This document shows, in pieces, positions 24,070-32,445 of a stretch of DNA of 64,000 bases. Location of the stretch: positions 62,001 through 126,000 of the forward strand of contig NZ_JBKBEX010000012.1 in NCBI RefSeq assembly GCF_047303325.1, read 5' to 3'. How positions within the stretch are numbered: the first letter of the stretch is position 1; every line of letters starts with the position of its first letter. Origin of the DNA: Polaromonas sp047303325 (GTDB taxonomy: Bacteria; Pseudomonadota; Gammaproteobacteria; Burkholderiales; Burkholderiaceae_C). Under the pieces are notes generated by a model that was not told the origin of the DNA, did no database searches, and was given only the letters and a program-made list of their open reading frames with translations. A program made the position numbers and the translations under genes.

Positions 24070-26061
24070 ATGTTTAAAAAAATCCTTATCGCCAATCGCG
24101 GTGAAATAGCCTGCCGTGTGGCTGCGACTGCCAGACGCATGGCCATACAGTCCGTCGCGGTGTATTCCGATGCCGACGCGGGCGCCAAGCATGTGGGCTT
24201 TTGCGACGAGGCTGTGCACATAGGCGGCAGTGCGCCCAAGGACAGTTATTTGCGCTGGGAACGCATCATCGAGGCCGCGAAAGCCACGGGCGCCGAGGCG
24301 ATTCACCCGGGCTATGGCTTTCTGAGCGAGAACGAGGAGTTTGCCCAGGCCTGCGCCAGCGCCGGCCTGGTCTTCATAGGCCCGCCGGCCTCGGCCATCA
24401 AGGCCATGGGCTTGAAGGCCGAGTCCAAACAGCTGATGGAAAAAGCCGGTGTGCCGCTGGTGCCCGGCTACCACGGCAGCGACCAGGACCCGGCGCTGCT
24501 CAAGCGCGAGGCCGACCGCATTGGCTACCCGGTGCTGATCAAGGCCAGCGCGGGCGGCGGCGGCAAGGGCATGCGCGCGGTCGACAAGAGCGAAGACTTT
24601 GAAGCCGCGCTGGCTTCCTGCAAGCGCGAGGCCATCAACAGCTTTGGCGACGACGCGGTGCTGGTCGAAAAATACGCGCAGCGCCCGCGCCATATCGAGA
24701 TACAGGTGTTTGGCGATACCCACGGCAACTATGTTTACCTGTTCGAGCGCGACTGCTCGGTGCAGCGCCGCCACCAGAAGGTGCTGGAAGAAGCGCCGGC
24801 CCCCGGCATGACCGAGGCCATGCGCAAGCAGATGGGCGAGGCGGCCGTGGCGGCCGCGCGCGCCGTGAACTATGTGGGCGCCGGCACCGTGGAATTTATC
24901 GTTGAGCAGCGCACGGACGGCAGCATGAACTTCTTCTTTATGGAGATGAACACGCGCCTGCAAGTCGAGCATCCGGTGACCGAAGCGATCACCGGCCTGG
25001 ACCTGGTGGAGTGGCAACTGCGCGTGGCCTCGGGCGAAAAGCTGCCACTGGCGCAAGACCAGCTGCGCATCACCGGCCACGCCATCGAGGCGCGCATCTG
25101 CGCCGAAACGCCGGACAACAACTTCCTGCCGGCCACCGGCAGCCTGCATGTCTATAAAAAGCCGGCGCACACGGCCTTTGAAAGAGGGCAGGTGCGCGTG
25201 GATGACGGCGTGCGCGAAGGCGATGCGATTTCGCCCTATTACGACTCCATGGTGGCCAAGCTCATCGTGCACGGCGCCACGCGTGAAGAGGCGCTGGCCC
25301 GGCTGGACGATGCGCTGGCGCAGACCCGCATCGTGGGCCTGAGCACCAATGTGCAGTTCCTGCGCTATGTGGTGCGCAGCCCTTCGTTTGCCAAGGCCAA
25401 CCTGGACACCGCGCTGATTCAGCGCGAAGAGGCCGTGCTCTTCAAGCAGGAGCCCGTGGGCCTGGCCATGGCGGCCGCCGCGGCGGTGGCCAAACAGCTG
25501 CTGGACGAGCGCGCCCTGGCGGGCGACGACCCGTTCAGCCGCCGCGATGGCTGGCGCTCGCACGGCCTGGTGCAGCGGCGCTTTGAGTTTGAATTCCATG
25601 GCGAGCCGGCCAAGGCGGTGTTGACCTATGGGCATGACGGCGCGCTGCATCTCGCGTTGGGCGATATCGCGGGGCCATTGGTGTTTGCTGAAACTGCACA
25701 AGGCATAGAGATCCAGTTCGCGGGCCAGCGCGTGACGGCGGCCGTCTATGCGCAGGGCGAACTGGACCATGTGTTCACTGCCAGGGGCGCGACGCAAATC
25801 CTGTCGATAGACCTGCTGGCCCATGCGGGCGAAGCCCAGGCCGAAGGCGGCCGCCTGACGGCGCCCATGCCGGGCAAGGTCGTGTCCTTTGCAGTGAAAG
25901 CCGGCGACAAGGTCAGCAAGGGCCAGCCGCTGGCCGTGATGGAAGCCATGAAGATGGAGCACACGATCGCCGCGCCGGCCGACGGCACGGTGCAGGAATT
26001 GCTCTATGCACCGGGCGACCAGGTCAACGAGGGCGCGGAATTGTTGAAAATAGCCGTTTGA
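24070..26061 (+). CDS. liuD: 3-Methylcrotonyl-CoA carboxylase alpha subunit (biotin carboxylase/BCCP)
   Basis: 663-residue biotin carboxylase fused to a biotin carrier domain. Order: BC N-lobe (MFKKILIANRGEIACRV), ATP-grasp with the glycine-rich KASAGGGGKGMR, FMEMNTRLQVEHPVTE, a BT linker region, then the C-terminal biotinyl domain with AMKM, biotinylated K628. It charges biotin with bicarbonate for LiuB. Length and MCC-type middle region fit LiuD rather than AccC. The start is ATG at 24070; a duplicated start lies 118 bases upstream but is out of frame. No strong ribosome site is visible (AAAGTTAACC), which is odd for a main catabolic gene. Confidence 0.95.
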   Translation: MFKKILIANRGEIACRVAATARRMAIQSVAVYSDADAGAKHVGFCDEAVHIGGSAPKDSYLRWERIIEAAKATGAEAIHPGYGFLSENEEFAQACASAGLVFIGPPASAIKAMGLKAESKQLMEKAGVPLVPGYHGSDQDPALLKREADRIGYPVLIKASAGGGGKGMRAVDKSEDFEAALASCKREAINSFGDDAVLVEKYAQRPRHIEIQVFGDTHGNYVYLFERDCSVQRRHQKVLEEAPAPGMTEAMRKQMGEAAVAAARAVNYVGAGTVEFIVEQRTDGSMNFFFMEMNTRLQVEHPVTEAITGLDLVEWQLRVASGEKLPLAQDQLRITGHAIEARICAETPDNNFLPATGSLHVYKKPAHTAFERGQVRVDDGVREGDAISPYYDSMVAKLIVHGATREEALARLDDALAQTRIVGLSTNVQFLRYVVRSPSFAKANLDTALIQREEAVLFKQEPVGLAMAAAAAVAKQLLDERALAGDDPFSRRDGWRSHGLVQRRFEFEFHGEPAKAVLTYGHDGALHLALGDIAGPLVFAETAQGIEIQFAGQRVTAAVYAQGELDHVFTARGATQILSIDLLAHAGEAQAEGGRLTAPMPGKVVSFAVKAGDKVSKGQPLAVMEAMKMEHTIAAPADGTVQELLYAPGDQVNEGAELLKIAV

Positions 26062-26102
26062 GTTTGTTTTGGCTCCAAACGTAATTTCAGCGGGATTTTT
26101 TC

Positions 26103-27041
26103 ATGCGCATCAGTTTTTGCTGTTTCGACACCAAGCCCCAGCCCTGGGTGGACGGCCTCCAGGCGGCCTTTCCCGATGCCGATGTGAGCTTGTGGGCCGC
26201 CGGCGCTGAGCCGGCCGATTACGCGGTGGTCTGGGCGCCGCCCCAGCAGTTCTTTGACGAGCAGCAACAGCTCAAGGGCATCTTCAACATAGGCGCGGGC
26301 GTGGATGCGCTCATGAAGCTGAAGCTGCCGGCCGGCGTGCCGGTGGTGCGGCTGGACGATGCCGGCATGTCGGTGCAGATGGCCGAGTATGTCTGCCATG
26401 CGGTGATACGCCACTTTCGCGAGCTCGACGTCTATGAGGCCGACGTGGCGCAAGGCAAATGGTCTTACCGCGCGCCGCGCCTGCGTGGCGAGTTTCCGGT
26501 GGGTGTGATGGGCCTGGGGGTGCTGGGTGAACGTGTGGGCCGCGCGCTGGCGCAGTTTGAGTTCCCGGTGAATGGCTGGAGCCGCTCGCCCAAGGTGGTG
26601 GAGGGCGTGCAGTGCTTTTCAGGCGAGGTCGGCAGTACGGGCTTCCAGGACTTCCTGGCGGCCAGCCGCATCCTGGTCTGCCTGCTGCCGCTGACGCCCG
26701 ACACCGTGGGCATCATGAACCGCGACACGCTGTCGCGGCTGCAGCCGGGCGGCTACGTCATCAATGTGGCGCGCGGCACCCACCTGGTGGACGAAGACTT
26801 GCTGGCGTTGATCGATAGCGGCCGGCTGGCCGGCGCGACGCTGGATGTGTTTCGCACCGAGCCGCTGCCGGCAGGCCATGCCTTCTGGAAGCATCCCAAG
26901 GTGACGGTGACGCCGCACACCTCAGCCCGTACCTTGCGCGAGGAAAGCATTGCCCAGATTGCCGGGAAAATACGCAGCCTGGCGGCGGGAGCCCCGATAA
27001 GTACCCTAGCCGGCGTGGTTGATCCGAAAAAGGGATACTGA
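26103..27041 (+). CDS. ghrA: Glyoxylate/hydroxypyruvate reductase A-type 2-hydroxyacid dehydrogenase
   Basis: 312-residue D-2-hydroxyacid dehydrogenase. NAD(P)-binding GVMGLGVLGERVG, catalytic Arg in NVARGTHLVD, Glu in FRTEPLP and His in TPHTSAR are present. The short N-terminal domain and overall pattern match GhrA, which reduces glyoxylate and hydroxypyruvate. It lies 42 bases after liuD inside the leucine block. Because AceK and the class V aminotransferase also touch glyoxylate, it may drain shunt-derived glyoxylate; this is inference. Confidence 0.88.
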   Translation: MRISFCCFDTKPQPWVDGLQAAFPDADVSLWAAGAEPADYAVVWAPPQQFFDEQQQLKGIFNIGAGVDALMKLKLPAGVPVVRLDDAGMSVQMAEYVCHAVIRHFRELDVYEADVAQGKWSYRAPRLRGEFPVGVMGLGVLGERVGRALAQFEFPVNGWSRSPKVVEGVQCFSGEVGSTGFQDFLAASRILVCLLPLTPDTVGIMNRDTLSRLQPGGYVINVARGTHLVDEDLLALIDSGRLAGATLDVFRTEPLPAGHAFWKHPKVTVTPHTSARTLREESIAQIAGKIRSLAAGAPISTLAGVVDPKKGY

Positions 27042-27042
27042 A

Positions 27043-27160
27043 GATGTGGCCCCCACGGTCGCTCGCTTCGCGTAACCTGCGGCTTCTCCCTGCCCCTCTC
27101 ATTACCGTAGGGGCCGCTGCGCCTGCGGCCCGGCAAAGCCGGTTCCGCGGCCCCTGCTTG
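27043..27160 (+). repeat. Dispersed hairpin-forming intergenic repeat, copy 2
   Basis: Same family as the copy at 739-838: begins GATGTGGCCCCCACGGTCGCTC and ends GCGGCCCCTGCTTG. The stem here is CCGGC-AAA-GCCGG at 27130-27142, versus CTGGC-AAA-GCCAG in copy 1. The C-run/G-run hairpin has a longer loop (CCCCTCTCATTACCGTAGGGG). It begins directly after the ghrA stop codon and separates it from liuE. Confidence 0.78.
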
Positions 27161-27211
27161 CCTGAGAACCGGTTGCCGGTGGGCGACCACCCTGTCTCCT
27201 GAAAGAGCCTA

Positions 27212-28132
27212 ATGAAACTACCTTCCAGAGTCAAAATCGTCGACGTCGGTGCCCGCGATGGCTTGCAGAATGAAAAAGCCCAGGTGCCGACCGCCGTCAA
27301 GATAGAGCTGGTGCACCGGCTGCAGGACGCGGGCCTGGCCGAGATCGAGGTCGCGAGTTTTGTGTCGCCCAAATGGGTGCCGCAAATGGCCGACAACAGC
27401 GAGGTGATGGCCGGCATACGCCGCAAGCCCGGCGTGCGCTATTCGGTGCTGACGCCGAACATGCAAGGCCTTGAAGCCGCGACGGCGCCGCCGCGCGAAC
27501 TGTGGCCCGACGAGATCGTGGTGTTCGGCTCGGCCAGCGAGGCCTTCAGCCAGAAAAACATCAACTGCTCCATCGCCGAAAGCATTGAGCGCTTCCGTCC
27601 CGTGGTCGAGGCCGCCCGCGCAAAAGGCATTTATGTGCGCGGCGCCATGTCCTGCACCGTGGGCTGCCCTTATGAGGGCGAGATCGCGCCCGAGCGCGTG
27701 GGCATGCTGGCCGGCCTGATGAAGGGCATAGGCGTGCAGCATGTGGGTGTGGCCGACACGATAGGCGTGGGCACGCCGCTGAAGGTGCAGCGCGCGCTGG
27801 ACGCGACGCTGCAGCATTTCGACATCAATGATGTGTCGGGCCATTTCCACGACACCTACGGCCAGGCCTTGAGCAACACCCTGGCGTCGCTGCAGATGGG
27901 TGTCTGGCAGTTCGACACCTCCTGCGCCGGCCTGGGCGGCTGCCCTTTTGCCAAGGGCGCGACCGGCAACGTCGCGACCGAGGACGTGGTCTATTTGCTG
28001 CACGGCATGGGCATTGAAACCGGCATTGACCTCGACAAGCTGATCGATGCCGGAAAATTCATCAGCGACTTCCTGGGACGCAAACCGAATTCCCGCGCCG
28101 CGACGGCGCTTCTGAACAAACGAGCGAATTGA
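27212..28132 (+). CDS. liuE: Hydroxymethylglutaryl-CoA lyase
   Basis: 306-residue HMGL-like TIM-barrel lyase splitting HMG-CoA into acetyl-CoA and acetoacetate, the final step of leucine breakdown. Motifs: VGARDGLQNEK with the metal-binding Asp and catalytic Arg near the N-terminus, HFHDTYGQAL with metal His, and the HMG-CoA lyase signature GLGGCPFAKGATGN with the catalytic Cys. Full family length. It is preceded by an intergenic repeat and 'CCTGAAAGAGCCTA', and followed after one base by the YbaK-like gene. Confidence 0.96.
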   Translation: MKLPSRVKIVDVGARDGLQNEKAQVPTAVKIELVHRLQDAGLAEIEVASFVSPKWVPQMADNSEVMAGIRRKPGVRYSVLTPNMQGLEAATAPPRELWPDEIVVFGSASEAFSQKNINCSIAESIERFRPVVEAARAKGIYVRGAMSCTVGCPYEGEIAPERVGMLAGLMKGIGVQHVGVADTIGVGTPLKVQRALDATLQHFDINDVSGHFHDTYGQALSNTLASLQMGVWQFDTSCAGLGGCPFAKGATGNVATEDVVYLLHGMGIETGIDLDKLIDAGKFISDFLGRKPNSRAATALLNKRAN

Positions 28133-28133
28133 T

Positions 28134-28889
28134 ATGTGTGGTGCTGAACTGAAGAGTTTGCCTGAGGGTGTTCAACGAGTGGCGGCGGTGCTGCGCGAAT
28201 GCGGCCATCCGCATATGCCGGTGATGCTGGACGATGCGGCGCGCACCGCGCAGCAGGCGGCCGATGCGCTGGGCGTGCGCCTGGGGCAGATCGCCAAGAG
28301 CATCATCTTTCGCCGCAAGTCGGACGATGCCGCCGTGCTGGTGGTGACCTCGGGCGACAGGCGGGTCGACGAACGCAAGGTCGAGGCCCTGGTGTGTCCG
28401 GACGGCAAGCGCGTGGGCCGGGCCGATGCGGATTTTGTGAAAAGCAAAACCGGTTTTTCCATAGGGGGCGTGTCGCCCGTGGGGCATATCAGCCAGGCCG
28501 TGGTGCTGGTGGACCTGAGCCTGATGCGCTTTGACGAGGTCTGGGCCGCGGCCGGCCATCCGCATGCGGTGTTCAAGCTGATGCCGCAGGAGCTGGAGCT
28601 GCTGACCGGCGCGCCCGTGGTTGACGTGGCCGTGGATATGGGCGAGGCGGCCATCGCGCGCGAGCAGGCCGTTGCCCGGGTGACGGAGCGCGGCCGCACG
28701 GTGGACGCCGCGGGTGACGATGTGCCCTCGCCCTGCATCTCGGTGTGCCGCGTGAATGCAGACAGCGGGCTGTGCGAAGGCTGTTTTCGCACCCTGGGCG
28801 AAATCTCGGCCTGGGCGCGCTCCGGCCCCGAGGCGCAGCGCGAAGTCTGGCGCACCATAGGCCAGCGCATGGCGGCCGGGCAGGCTTGA
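28134..28889 (+). CDS. YbaK/ProX-type aminoacyl-tRNA deacylase fused to DUF1289
   Basis: 251-residue fusion. Residues about 15-165 are a YbaK/aminoacyl-tRNA deacylase domain (IAKSIIFRRKSDDAAVLVV, KSKTGFSIGGVSPVGH), a family that clears mis-acylated tRNAs. Residues about 208-245 are a DUF1289 module with PCISVCR...GLCEGCFRTLGEI, whose Cys set suggests a small metal or Fe-S site. The two are usually separate genes in other proteobacteria, so the fusion is worth noting. It follows liuE by one base and is likely co-transcribed; a link to leucine catabolism is not obvious. Confidence 0.88.
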   Translation: MCGAELKSLPEGVQRVAAVLRECGHPHMPVMLDDAARTAQQAADALGVRLGQIAKSIIFRRKSDDAAVLVVTSGDRRVDERKVEALVCPDGKRVGRADADFVKSKTGFSIGGVSPVGHISQAVVLVDLSLMRFDEVWAAAGHPHAVFKLMPQELELLTGAPVVDVAVDMGEAAIAREQAVARVTERGRTVDAAGDDVPSPCISVCRVNADSGLCEGCFRTLGEISAWARSGPEAQREVWRTIGQRMAAGQA

Positions 28890-28910
28890 AATTCAAAAAG
28901 AGAGGGCCTC

Positions 28911-29561
28911 ATGAAGCACATCACTTTCTACTTTGACTTCATCTCTCCCTATGCCTACCTTGCCTTCGAGCAGCTGCCCGAAGCCCTCAAGGGCTTGAGC
29001 TACAGCGTCAGCTACCGGCCAGTGCTGTTTGCCGCCATGCTCAAGCACCACGGCCAGCTGGGCCCGGCCGAGATCGCGCCCAAGCGCGACTGGACTTACC
29101 GGCAGGTGCTGTGGCATGCGCACAGCAAGGGCATTGACATGAAGATGCCGGCCAGCCATCCCTTCAATCCCTTGCCGCTGCTGCGGCTGGCCAGCGCCTG
29201 CGGCACGCCCGAGGACCCGTCGAGCCCCAACCGCTATGTTTGCGAAACGATGTTTCGCCACGTCTGGCAGGGCGGGACCGAGGCCGCGGATGCGCAGCGG
29301 CTTGCCGCGCTCACGGCGCAGCTTGCGCCGCAGCACACGCTGAACGAGGACGAAGCCAAGGCACAACTCAAGAAGAACACCGACGAAGCGATTGCGCACG
29401 ATGTGTTCGGTGTGCCCGCGATGGAAGTCGACGGAAAAATTTTCTGGGGCTTCGACGCGCTGCCCATGCTGCGCGAATACCTGCAGGGCAACACCTGGTT
29501 TGAAGGCGAAGGCTGGAACGGCGTGAGCCAGGTCGCCGTGGGCATTTCGCGCAAGGCCTGA
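28911..29561 (+). CDS. DsbA-family protein, 2-hydroxychromene-2-carboxylate isomerase-like
   Basis: 216-residue thioredoxin-fold protein of the HCCA isomerase/GST-kappa group. It opens with ITFYFDFISPYAYLAFE, where the SPY(A) Ser replaces the CxxC of DsbA and is the glutathione-interacting residue in the family. The late cis-Pro loop GVPAMEVDGKIFWG is typical. No signal peptide, so cytoplasmic. The exact isomerase substrate cannot be known; naphthalene-pathway neighbours are absent. It is the last gene of the liuE row. Confidence 0.88.
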   Translation: MKHITFYFDFISPYAYLAFEQLPEALKGLSYSVSYRPVLFAAMLKHHGQLGPAEIAPKRDWTYRQVLWHAHSKGIDMKMPASHPFNPLPLLRLASACGTPEDPSSPNRYVCETMFRHVWQGGTEAADAQRLAALTAQLAPQHTLNEDEAKAQLKKNTDEAIAHDVFGVPAMEVDGKIFWGFDALPMLREYLQGNTWFEGEGWNGVSQVAVGISRKA

Positions 29562-29594
29562 GCGCGTAAGCACGCGTGCAGGCGTGTAAGCGAG

Positions 29595-29613
29595 TTTTAC
29601 GCAGCGCGTAAAA
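29595..29613. terminator. Perfect stem-loop after the DsbA-like gene
   Basis: TTTTACGC-AGC-GCGTAAAA, 8-base perfect arms and a 3-base loop, 33 bases after the stop codon. It could terminate the liuE row in either direction, or be an operator; no long T-run follows, only the A/T of the arms. Confidence 0.5.
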
Positions 29614-29659
29614 AGGTTCTACGCGTTTTCCCGAAGAGGCTTCGTATGCTGAAAAGTTT

Positions 29660-29679
29660 CTCAAGGGTTTCCCCTTGAG
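29660..29679. terminator. Second stem-loop CTCAAGGG-TTTC-CCCTTGAG
   Basis: Perfect 8-base arms with a TTTC loop, in the same gap upstream of the MHS transporter. It may be part of the transporter leader or a second terminator. The remainder of the 243-base gap shows no other feature I can support apart from the TTTGGAG ribosome site at 29790-29795. Confidence 0.45.
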
Positions 29680-29804
29680 TTGTCAGCCACGCATAAGTTT
29701 CACGCAAGCTCCTGTTATTTTCACGTCAGAGCTAGGTCAGGGACTCCAAAAATAATCAGTGCAGCTTCCATACCGGAGGCCTTCACTATTTGGAGACACA
29801 CATC

Positions 29805-31463
29805 ATGGCAACAGCCGTCGACAACAGACCCATGACCGCCGAGCAGAAGAAGGTGATCTTCGCCTCTTCGCTCGGCACGGTATTCGAGTGGTACGACTTC
29901 TACCTCTACGGTTCATTGGCCGCCATCATCGCCAAGCAGTTCTTCAGCGGACTGGACGCGGGCTCGGCCTTCATCTTCGCGCTGCTCGCGTTTGCCGCCG
30001 GCTTCATCGTGCGCCCCTTCGGCGCGCTGGTGTTCGGCCGCCTGGGCGACATGATCGGCCGCAAGTACACCTTCCTGGTCACCATCGTGATCATGGGCCT
30101 GTCGACCTTCATCGTGGGCCTGCTGCCCAACTACGCATCCATCGGCGTCGCCGCGCCGGTGATCCTGATCGCGCTGCGCATGTTGCAAGGCCTGGCGCTG
30201 GGTGGTGAGTACGGCGGCGCCGCCGTCTATGTGGCCGAGCACTCGCCCCAGGGCAAGCGCGGCGCCTACACCTCCTGGATCCAGACCACCGCCACGCTGG
30301 GCCTGTTCCTGAGCCTGCTGGTGATCCTGGGTGTGCGCACCGCCATGGGCGAAGCCGCTTTCGCCGACTGGGGCTGGCGCGTTCCGTTCATCGTTTCCAT
30401 TCTGCTGCTGGCCGTGTCGGTCTACATCCGCTTGTCGATGAACGAGTCCCCCGCCTTTCAGAAGATGAAGGCCGAGGGCAAGACCTCCAAGGCCCCGCTG
30501 TCCGAGTCCTTCGGCCAGTGGCGCAACCTGAAGATCGTGATCCTGGCGCTGATCGGCCTGACCGCCGGCCAGGCCGTGGTCTGGTACTCGGGCCAGTTCT
30601 ACGCGCTGTTCTTCCTGACGCAGGCGCTCAAGGTGGACGGCCCCACGGCCAACATCCTGGTGGCCTACTCGCTGATCCTGGGCACGCCTTTCTTTGTGAT
30701 CTTCGGCACGCTGTCCGACAAGATCGGCCGCAAGCCCATCATCATGGCCGGTTGCCTGCTGGCCGTGGTCACCTACTTCCCGGTGTTCACCGCGCTGACC
30801 AAGGCCGCCAACCCCGACCTCGCCGCCGCGCAGGCCAAGAACAAGGTGATCGTGACCGCCGACCCGAACGAGTGCTCGTTCCAGTTCAACCCGACCGGCA
30901 CCGTCAAGTTCACCAGCTCCTGCGACATCGCCAAGCAGGTGCTGGCAGGCGCATCGGTGAGCTATGACAACGTCGCCGCACCCGCCGGCACCGTGGCCAC
31001 CATCAAGATCGGCGAAAACGCCATCCCCAGCTACTCCGCCAAGGGCCTGAGCGCCGACGACGCCAAGAAGAAGGACGCCGAGTTCAAGAAACTCATCGCG
31101 GACGACCTGAAGGCCGCCGGCTACCCCAGCAAGGCTGACCCGGCCAAGGTTGACAAGGTCACGGTCACCCTCATCCTGTTCTACCTGGTGGTGCTGGTGA
31201 CCATGGTCTACGGCCCGATCGCCGCCATGCTGGTGGAGCTGTTCCCGACCCGCATCCGCTACACCTCGATGAGCCTGCCGTACCACATCGGCAACGGCTG
31301 GTTCGGTGGCCTGCTGCCGACGACCGCCTTCGCCATCGTGGCGCAGACCGGCAATATGTACAACGGCCTCTGGTACCCCATCATCATCGCCGGCATGACG
31401 CTGGTGGTCGGCACCTTGTTCATCAAGGAAACCAAGGACGTGGATATTTACGCCAACGACTGA
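29805..31463 (+). CDS. MHS-family MFS metabolite:H+ symporter with large hydrophilic insert
   Basis: 552-residue inner-membrane transporter of the metabolite:H+ symporter type (ProP/ShiA-like). N-terminal LGTVFEWYDFYLYG and GRLGDMIGRKYTF are the family signatures, then ALRMLQGLALGGEYGGA. Around residues 334-450 a hydrophilic, Lys/Ala/Asp-rich segment with two Cys (NECSF and SSCDIA) is inserted between two membrane helices; ordinary MHS proteins are about 430-450 long. Substrate is probably a carboxylate or betaine-like compound. ATG at 29805 has GGAG upstream. It stands alone and is followed by a terminator-like hairpin. Confidence 0.92.
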   Translation: MATAVDNRPMTAEQKKVIFASSLGTVFEWYDFYLYGSLAAIIAKQFFSGLDAGSAFIFALLAFAAGFIVRPFGALVFGRLGDMIGRKYTFLVTIVIMGLSTFIVGLLPNYASIGVAAPVILIALRMLQGLALGGEYGGAAVYVAEHSPQGKRGAYTSWIQTTATLGLFLSLLVILGVRTAMGEAAFADWGWRVPFIVSILLLAVSVYIRLSMNESPAFQKMKAEGKTSKAPLSESFGQWRNLKIVILALIGLTAGQAVVWYSGQFYALFFLTQALKVDGPTANILVAYSLILGTPFFVIFGTLSDKIGRKPIIMAGCLLAVVTYFPVFTALTKAANPDLAAAQAKNKVIVTADPNECSFQFNPTGTVKFTSSCDIAKQVLAGASVSYDNVAAPAGTVATIKIGENAIPSYSAKGLSADDAKKKDAEFKKLIADDLKAAGYPSKADPAKVDKVTVTLILFYLVVLVTMVYGPIAAMLVELFPTRIRYTSMSLPYHIGNGWFGGLLPTTAFAIVAQTGNMYNGLWYPIIIAGMTLVVGTLFIKETKDVDIYAND

Positions 31464-31508
31464 TTGGTGTGATCGCCGGGGCGGGCCCAGCGGCCCGCGC
31501 CGGTTGTA

Positions 31509-31533
31509 GAGGCTCAAGAGCCTCGTGATTTTT
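31509..31533 (+). terminator. Terminator after the MHS transporter
   Basis: Stem GAGGCT-CAAG-AGCCTC at 31509-31524, followed by GTGATTTTTG. Typical intrinsic terminator shape, 45 bases after the stop codon. Confidence 0.7.
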
Positions 31534-31558
31534 GCAGGCCCTCGTCATCCATGTGCCG

Positions 31559-31601
31559 GGGGCTTTTTTTTGGCCTTTTTTTATTTTTTGTTTTTTTTTG
31601 G
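31559..31601 (+). promoter_or_regulatory. T-rich leader with four long T-runs
   Basis: Four T homopolymers of 8, 7, 6 and 9 bases in about 40 bases, strikingly unlike the surrounding GC-rich DNA, directly followed by GGAGAAGAG and a short membrane-protein gene. Slipped-strand variation in length is possible; function unknown. Confidence 0.55.
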
Positions 31602-31612
31602 AGAAGAGAAAA

Positions 31613-31753
31613 ATGTGGAAACTCGTGCTCGGATTTATCGTGATCGCAGGCCTGGCCCTGTTCCTCTTGAACAAGGGTGGGGACATAGACCTCAGCGGTG
31701 AAAAGCATGGCGCATCCCCTGCGCCGGCGGCCGCGGCCCGCGCTTTGGTGTGA
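31613..31753 (+). CDS. Small single-span membrane protein
   Basis: 46-residue protein too short to be easily called. It begins MWKLVLGFIVIAGLALFLLN, one clear membrane helix (residues 3-19), then a hydrophilic, Ala/Pro-rich tail (KGGDIDLSGEKHGA...). A strong ribosome site GGAGAAGAGAAAA precedes its ATG. No family recognised. It sits behind the T-rich leader, between a transporter and an unrelated hypothetical gene. A longer frame starting at 31532 would run through the T-runs and is judged artificial. Confidence 0.6.
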   Translation: MWKLVLGFIVIAGLALFLLNKGGDIDLSGEKHGASPAPAAAARALV

Positions 31754-31933
31754 CCTATTCCCGCGAGAGGCGTTTCCAGTTGCAGGACAGCGCCGCGACC
31801 CGTGCCCAAAAAGGTGCATTGGTGCTAAAAATGGGGTAAATTGAATCAGGGGCAACAAAAAAATGTCACAAATGTCTCTGCATTACGCACAGCTGTCTGC
31901 GTTCCCCCTGGCGTACTTACTGGAGACCCGCTG

Positions 31934-32407
31934 ATGATTTACACCAAGACGGAATTGGGCCAATCCGCATTGCAAGACCGTTCCATCCCGATGACACCGA
32001 GGCAACGCTCGGCGTTCATCATGTTTGACGGCAAGCGCAGCATGGAAGAGGTGGTCAAGGCCACCGCGGGCCTGGGCGTCACGGCTGAAGATATTTCCCA
32101 CCTGCTGTCACTGGGCCTGCTGGCACCCGCCGCGGTGCAGGCGCCGGCCCCGCCCGCGGCACCGGCGCCCGCCGTGTCCGCGCAGAACGCCGACGGCTCG
32201 CCCACCTTGAGCGCGCAGGAACACTATTCCAGGGCCTACCCGATCGCCACGCGGCTCACCGCCGGCCTGGGCTTGCGCGGTTTCCGGCTCAACCTCGCGG
32301 TAGAAGCCGCGACCGACATCGACAAGCTCAAGGAGCTCGCACCCAAGATCAAGGAAGCCGTAGGCCCCGAGAAGTTCAAGGAACTCGAGAACGCGCTTTA
32401 CTTCTGA
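31934..32407 (+). CDS. Conserved hypothetical protein, 157 aa
   Basis: Soluble protein with no recognised domain. Residues 1-65 (MIYTKTELGQSALQDRSIPM, MFDGKRSMEEVVKATAGLG) look like a winged-helix or helix bundle domain; residues 70-95 form a Pro/Ala linker; the C-terminal part (ATRLTAGLGLRGFRLNLAVE... ELAPKIKEAVGPEKF) is helical. Start at the ATG preceded by CTGGAGACCCGCTG; an upstream extension to 31841 has no ribosome site. A DNA- or protein-binding regulator is possible but unsupported. Confidence 0.7.
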   Translation: MIYTKTELGQSALQDRSIPMTPRQRSAFIMFDGKRSMEEVVKATAGLGVTAEDISHLLSLGLLAPAAVQAPAPPAAPAPAVSAQNADGSPTLSAQEHYSRAYPIATRLTAGLGLRGFRLNLAVEAATDIDKLKELAPKIKEAVGPEKFKELENALYF

Positions 32408-32445
32408 GCAAATCTGACGGCCTGACACCGCGCGTCTGCGACTTC

